From Sphaerochaeta sp. (GTDB lineage: Bacteria > Spirochaetota > Spirochaetia > Sphaerochaetales > Sphaerochaetaceae), in NCBI GenBank assembly GCA_022482495.1, contig JAKVPA010000009.1:20898-84897 (forward strand): DNA of 64,000 nucleotides, written 5' to 3'. Below are positions 61,494 through 64,000 of this stretch, in pieces. Position numbers and translations under genes: made by a program. A model generated the notes under the pieces. The model was not told where the DNA came from. It did not search any database and saw only the letters and a program-made list of their open reading frames with translations. Each line of letters begins with the position of its first letter. The stretch's first letter is position 1.

Positions 61494-62048
61494 ATGGCTC
61501 AGAAACGCATTTCAAAAGACATCATTGTTCATGGCGCGACAGAAATGATAGAAGAGATGGGTTATGGGAATTTCTCTTTACATGAATTGGCTTATCGCTT
61601 AGGAGTAAAACCATCTTCACTTTATAATCATATGAAGAATCTGGAAGATCTTAAGAAAGCTATTAGTCTCTGCGCAATCGAACAACTCCAAAATGTCGTT
61701 CATACTGCAGGGGAAGGAAAAGAAGGGAAAGAAGCTCTCGTTTCTATAGCCATAGCAATACGCAAGTTTGCAAAGACAAACCCTGAACTCTTTAAAACAG
61801 TTTTTATTCTGTCCGCTAATGAAGGAGGTATGGAACTTGAGCGACTCATAGATAAACCTCTCGCAGAGTTCACATTAGCACCCAATGACGCAAAACATTT
61901 TATTAGGGCATATAGTGCTGCTGTTTTTGGATATATACAACTGGAGAACCTAGGATATTTTAAAAATGCTACAGGGACAGATGCAAGTTTTATTGCAATG
62001 GTGGCATTGCTTGTTGCATCCCTCACTCCCGCGAAAAAAGTGAATTAA
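61494..62048 (+). CDS. TetR/AcrR-family regulator
   Basis: A 184-aa repressor. N-terminal HTH (about 8-52) with HELAYRLGVKPSSLYNHMKNLEDL; the ligand domain resembles TetR proteins with a WHG-type C-terminus. GGAGG precedes the ATG. Its own promoter overlaps a perfect inverted repeat, so it is probably self-regulated. Ligand and further targets unknown. Lies in the AT-rich region. Confidence 0.9.
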   Translation: MAQKRISKDIIVHGATEMIEEMGYGNFSLHELAYRLGVKPSSLYNHMKNLEDLKKAISLCAIEQLQNVVHTAGEGKEGKEALVSIAIAIRKFAKTNPELFKTVFILSANEGGMELERLIDKPLAEFTLAPNDAKHFIRAYSAAVFGYIQLENLGYFKNATGTDASFIAMVALLVASLTPAKKVN

Positions 62049-62056
62049 GCAAAATT

Positions 62057-62083
62057 GATGCCCTCTTTTTTCAAGAGGGCATC
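62057..62083. terminator. Hairpin between convergent TetR and exported-protein genes
   Basis: GATGCCCTCTT and AAGAGGGCATC are perfect 11-bp arms with loop TTTTC. There is no T run on the + strand; on the minus strand AATTTTGC follows, so it probably serves the exported-protein gene mainly. Confidence 0.65.
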
Positions 62084-62111
62084 ACAAATGATTAAGAAAG
62101 TTTTTAACTTT

Positions 62112-63269
62112 CTATTTTACTGTAAAAGTAACAGGCTGGCTCCAAGAAACACCATCGCTATCTGTGACTTTGACAGTCGCATCTATTTTATCTCCTGGCT
62201 GTCCACTCACCAACACCAAGAAGCTTCCTTCTCGTTTTTCCTGTGGACGGATATATCTTGCTGAAAGATTGGAAGAGAGAACACGCAAACTTTGGTTGGT
62301 ACTCTCCAATGTTACCGTAACACCACTCAATGTTTCGTTTCCCTGGTTACTCAGAGTGAACAAAACAGAAACCTGTTCGCCAGCAGGAATCGTCAAATTC
62401 TTATAATATTTGGTATTGATTGCATCAAAACGAATCGACTTCCAGGATGCACTATAAGAAGCGCTTGCTACCCCATCAGGAAGAGAAACGGAATCTGTCG
62501 TCAATTTCTCTCCTGTATCATTATTGTACCAGCCATCAAAGATATAGCTTGAATCAGGGGCGACAACAGAAGGAACTTTAGCAGAATTCCCTTGTGTTAT
62601 CTGACTTAGGTTCGTAACTGAATCAGAGAATTTAATTCCATCTTGGAAAATTGCATAAAGGTTTTGGTCAGTATAAGGCATTGAAATTTCTTCGCCTGCT
62701 TTATACTTCACTTCATCGGGAGTAATCCCCCACCCTACAAAAATTCCATTATTTCCACCAATATCTATTGTTGGAAGAGTAACTTTCTCGCCTGGCTTGA
62801 TAGAAATGGTTTGACTATATGCAACTTTACGATTTTCACTTTGATTAGATAATGTGAGCGAAAGAGTTGGATGATAATATTTGCTGTTTTCAAACAACCA
62901 ATCAGCCCACTGCGCTTTTTCTTCCCCTGTTGCATTTGCCATCCGAGTGACTAGCATTTCTGTTTGTTCAGCAGAAAGTGTCGGATCAGGTAAATCCTTA
63001 ATTTGTTGCAAGGTAGCATAATACTTTGTTGCATTGTTCTGATTGAATGCCTTTTGTAATTGCTTTCGAAGATCTTGATATTCTGAAATGTATTCATTTT
63101 GCATTTCTTCATACGCTTTTTTTACATCAGAATAGCTTGTAAGTGACAGGTCAAGCACCTGAAATGATTGATATTTCTTTCCACTTAATGATTCGGCGGA
63201 AAGGCCACTAGAAATGAACACCAACACTAGCAAAATAACTACCAAACGGAAACCATGTACTTGTTTCAT
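62112..63269 (-). CDS. Exported protein with InlB/bacterial-repeat-like modules
   Basis: A 385-aa exported protein. Signal peptide FRLVVILLVLVFISSGLSA; then an alpha-helical region (about 45-125) with KKAYEEMQNEYISEYQDLRKQ; then two beta-grasp-like segments of Listeria-Bacteroides-repeat character (IFVGWGITPDEVKYKAG..NLYAIF and YIFDGWYNNDTGEKL..); C-terminal beta-sandwich resembling CARDB (SNQGNETLSGVTVTLESTNQSLR). A surface or periplasmic adhesin-type role is likely but unproved. GAGGTAG precedes the ATG. AT-rich codon use sets it apart from most of the window. Confidence 0.75.
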   Translation of the reverse strand: MKQVHGFRLVVILLVLVFISSGLSAESLSGKKYQSFQVLDLSLTSYSDVKKAYEEMQNEYISEYQDLRKQLQKAFNQNNATKYYATLQQIKDLPDPTLSAEQTEMLVTRMANATGEEKAQWADWLFENSKYYHPTLSLTLSNQSENRKVAYSQTISIKPGEKVTLPTIDIGGNNGIFVGWGITPDEVKYKAGEEISMPYTDQNLYAIFQDGIKFSDSVTNLSQITQGNSAKVPSVVAPDSSYIFDGWYNNDTGEKLTTDSVSLPDGVASASYSASWKSIRFDAINTKYYKNLTIPAGEQVSVLFTLSNQGNETLSGVTVTLESTNQSLRVLSSNLSARYIRPQEKREGSFLVLVSGQPGDKIDATVKVTDSDGVSWSQPVTFTVK

Positions 63270-63432
63270 AGTACTTTCTACCTCTCAATGAAAAAATATA
63301 CTCTGTTTAAGAAAGAAGTTAAGTGCTTTTTTTCATTCTTAACAATTCTTCACAATCAAGAAACTGCAAACTTTTTCTAGTGTATTGTCAATTCCTTAAT
63401 TCACTATTATTCTGGCATTAAGGAGGAAGAAT

Positions 63433-63711
63433 ATGAGACAAATAGATTTGGCATGCATTATCAGACAAGCTAGGGAGCGAGCTGGATTTACACGTATTGC
63501 ACTTTCTCGTGCAATTGGTTTATCAGATTCTATGGTGAGCAAATATGAAGCAGGATATACCAATCCTACACAAGAAAATCTCGTTAAACTTTGCTCAATC
63601 CTCGGGTTAAAATATCCTTTAGTTTGCAGAGATGGAGAACCTGAGTATTGTTCACACACACATATTGTGAAAAAGAAAAAAACACATTACACAAATTTTA
63701 GAATTTCTTGA
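63433..63711 (+). CDS. XRE-family HTH protein (small)
   Basis: A 92-aa Cro/CI-type DNA-binding protein: IIRQARERAGFTRIALSRAIGLSDSMVSKYEAG in segments, and NPTQENLVKLCSILGL completes the five-helix domain. The remaining C-terminus is short and basic (IVKKKKTHY). AAGGAGG precedes the ATG. It stands alone in the AT-rich end; such small XRE proteins often come from mobile elements, but no element boundary is visible. Confidence 0.82.
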   Translation: MRQIDLACIIRQARERAGFTRIALSRAIGLSDSMVSKYEAGYTNPTQENLVKLCSILGLKYPLVCRDGEPEYCSHTHIVKKKKTHYTNFRIS

Positions 63712-63837
63712 CATTTATTTATCTTGCCACAAATTAAACTTTATTTTGTGGCAAGAAAAATTGCAAAAAGAAAAACAAATTATTCTGTTTGGTGAATTCG
63801 CGCCTTTTTTATCCATCTGCCATAATACGTTCTTTTA

Positions 63838-64000
63838 TTACGCACCTTGCTTTCTCACAAACTCCACTAATTTTTCAAACGTTACCTGTGCTTCTGGCAA
63901 ATTCATTGAGAATTGGTATTCATGATTCAGTCCTGCTCCTGGGTACATCACCAATTGAACATCAACACCCAATGTATTCAGTTGAGTTGCAAAATCATAC
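63838..64000 (-). CDS. Alpha/beta-hydrolase or esterase-like C-terminus (5' part beyond window)
   Basis: The last 54 codons of a leftward gene enter from the right edge: LGVDVQLVMYPGAGLNHEYQFS followed by TFEKLVEFVRKQGA and TAA. The GVDVQLV.YPGAG..H pattern is that around the catalytic His of prolyl-oligopeptidase/dienelactone-type hydrolases, with His probably in GLNHEY. Too little is visible to name it. Between 63712 and 63837 I see only AT-rich sequence. Confidence 0.6.
   Translation of the reverse strand, partial: YDFATQLNTLGVDVQLVMYPGAGLNHEYQFSMNLPEAQVTFEKLVEFVRKQGA

Noticed and set aside
1..64000. CRISPR arrays, rRNA genes, intact IS elements, prophage or known defence systems.
   Set aside because: No regularly spaced repeats, transposase, integrase or phage structural motifs were found on either strand; DUF5131 alone, though phage-related, is not evidence of a prophage.

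Overview
The window looks like a chromosomal segment of an anaerobic spirochaete, most plausibly a Sphaerochaeta-like member of the Spirochaetota. Supporting signs are the long-form PPi-dependent phosphofructokinase, exported proteins whose mature ends begin around G-x-x-E after an A/S-rich cleavage site, desulfoferrodoxin as the oxygen-defence protein, many sugar importers and glycosidases, and acyl-CoA-synthetase-like ligases. The genus is an inference. Most of the window is GC-rich (35 of 60 bases are G or C at 17461-17520 by hand count). The last ~3.3 kb (from about 60.7 kb) is clearly AT-richer (24 of 60 at 62521-62580).

Layout. 0-9 kb: an MtnA/eIF2B-like protein and a deaminase; a two-repeat FKBP isomerase beside a LacI regulator with matching operator-like palindromes; a cytidylate-kinase-like protein; a fusion of glutamyl-tRNA reductase with a cyclase/formamidase domain; Ogg glycosylase; desulfoferrodoxin; an MFS carrier; a stand-alone DUF3320 protein. 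9-17 kb: a leftward run ending in cysK (MBL hydrolase, acyl-CoA ligase, DAHP synthase, DJ-1 protein, DUF1846, two Rrf2 regulators, cysK). 17-27 kb: asnS, DUF5131, LuxR-type regulator, UPF0178, GH2 beta-galactosidase, pfp, beta-mannosidase. 27-35 kb: a Na+/solute symporter and a ROK-regulated ABC importer with a divergent cytoplasmic GH20 hexosaminidase; two matching 25-bp palindromes tie transporter and enzyme to the ROK regulator. 35-45 kb: CRM RNA-binding protein, second acyl-CoA ligase, folC-thpR-methyltransferase-TPR run, a TlpA / 44-aa CxxC peptide / NapH-like redox cluster, umuD and umuC, M20 peptidase. 45-52 kb: FGGY kinase, Rbs-type ABC importer, trpBA. 52-56 kb: an amylosucrase-like protein whose catalytic nucleophile is missing, PfkB kinase, HAD hydrolase, tRNA-Val. 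56-61 kb: prfA-prmC-rel housekeeping block. 61-64 kb: AT-rich accessory genes (membrane protein, TetR, exported InlB-repeat-like protein, XRE, partial hydrolase).

Genes are densely packed, many joined by 4-nt ATGA overlaps, so translational coupling is common. Three genes seem to have promoters placing the start codon at or next to the transcription start (leaderless mRNAs). Five conserved genes (DUF1846, DUF5131, pfp, the ROK regulator, the FGGY kinase) each carry exactly one single-base frameshift with no other decay; uncorrected indel errors are the simplest explanation, though real mutations cannot be excluded from sequence alone. I saw no CRISPR array, prophage, rRNA or intact insertion sequence, and no convincing defence system. 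No stretch over 300 bases lacks a gene call; if the weak small gene at 42239-42487 is not real, 42156-42629 would be the longest empty stretch.
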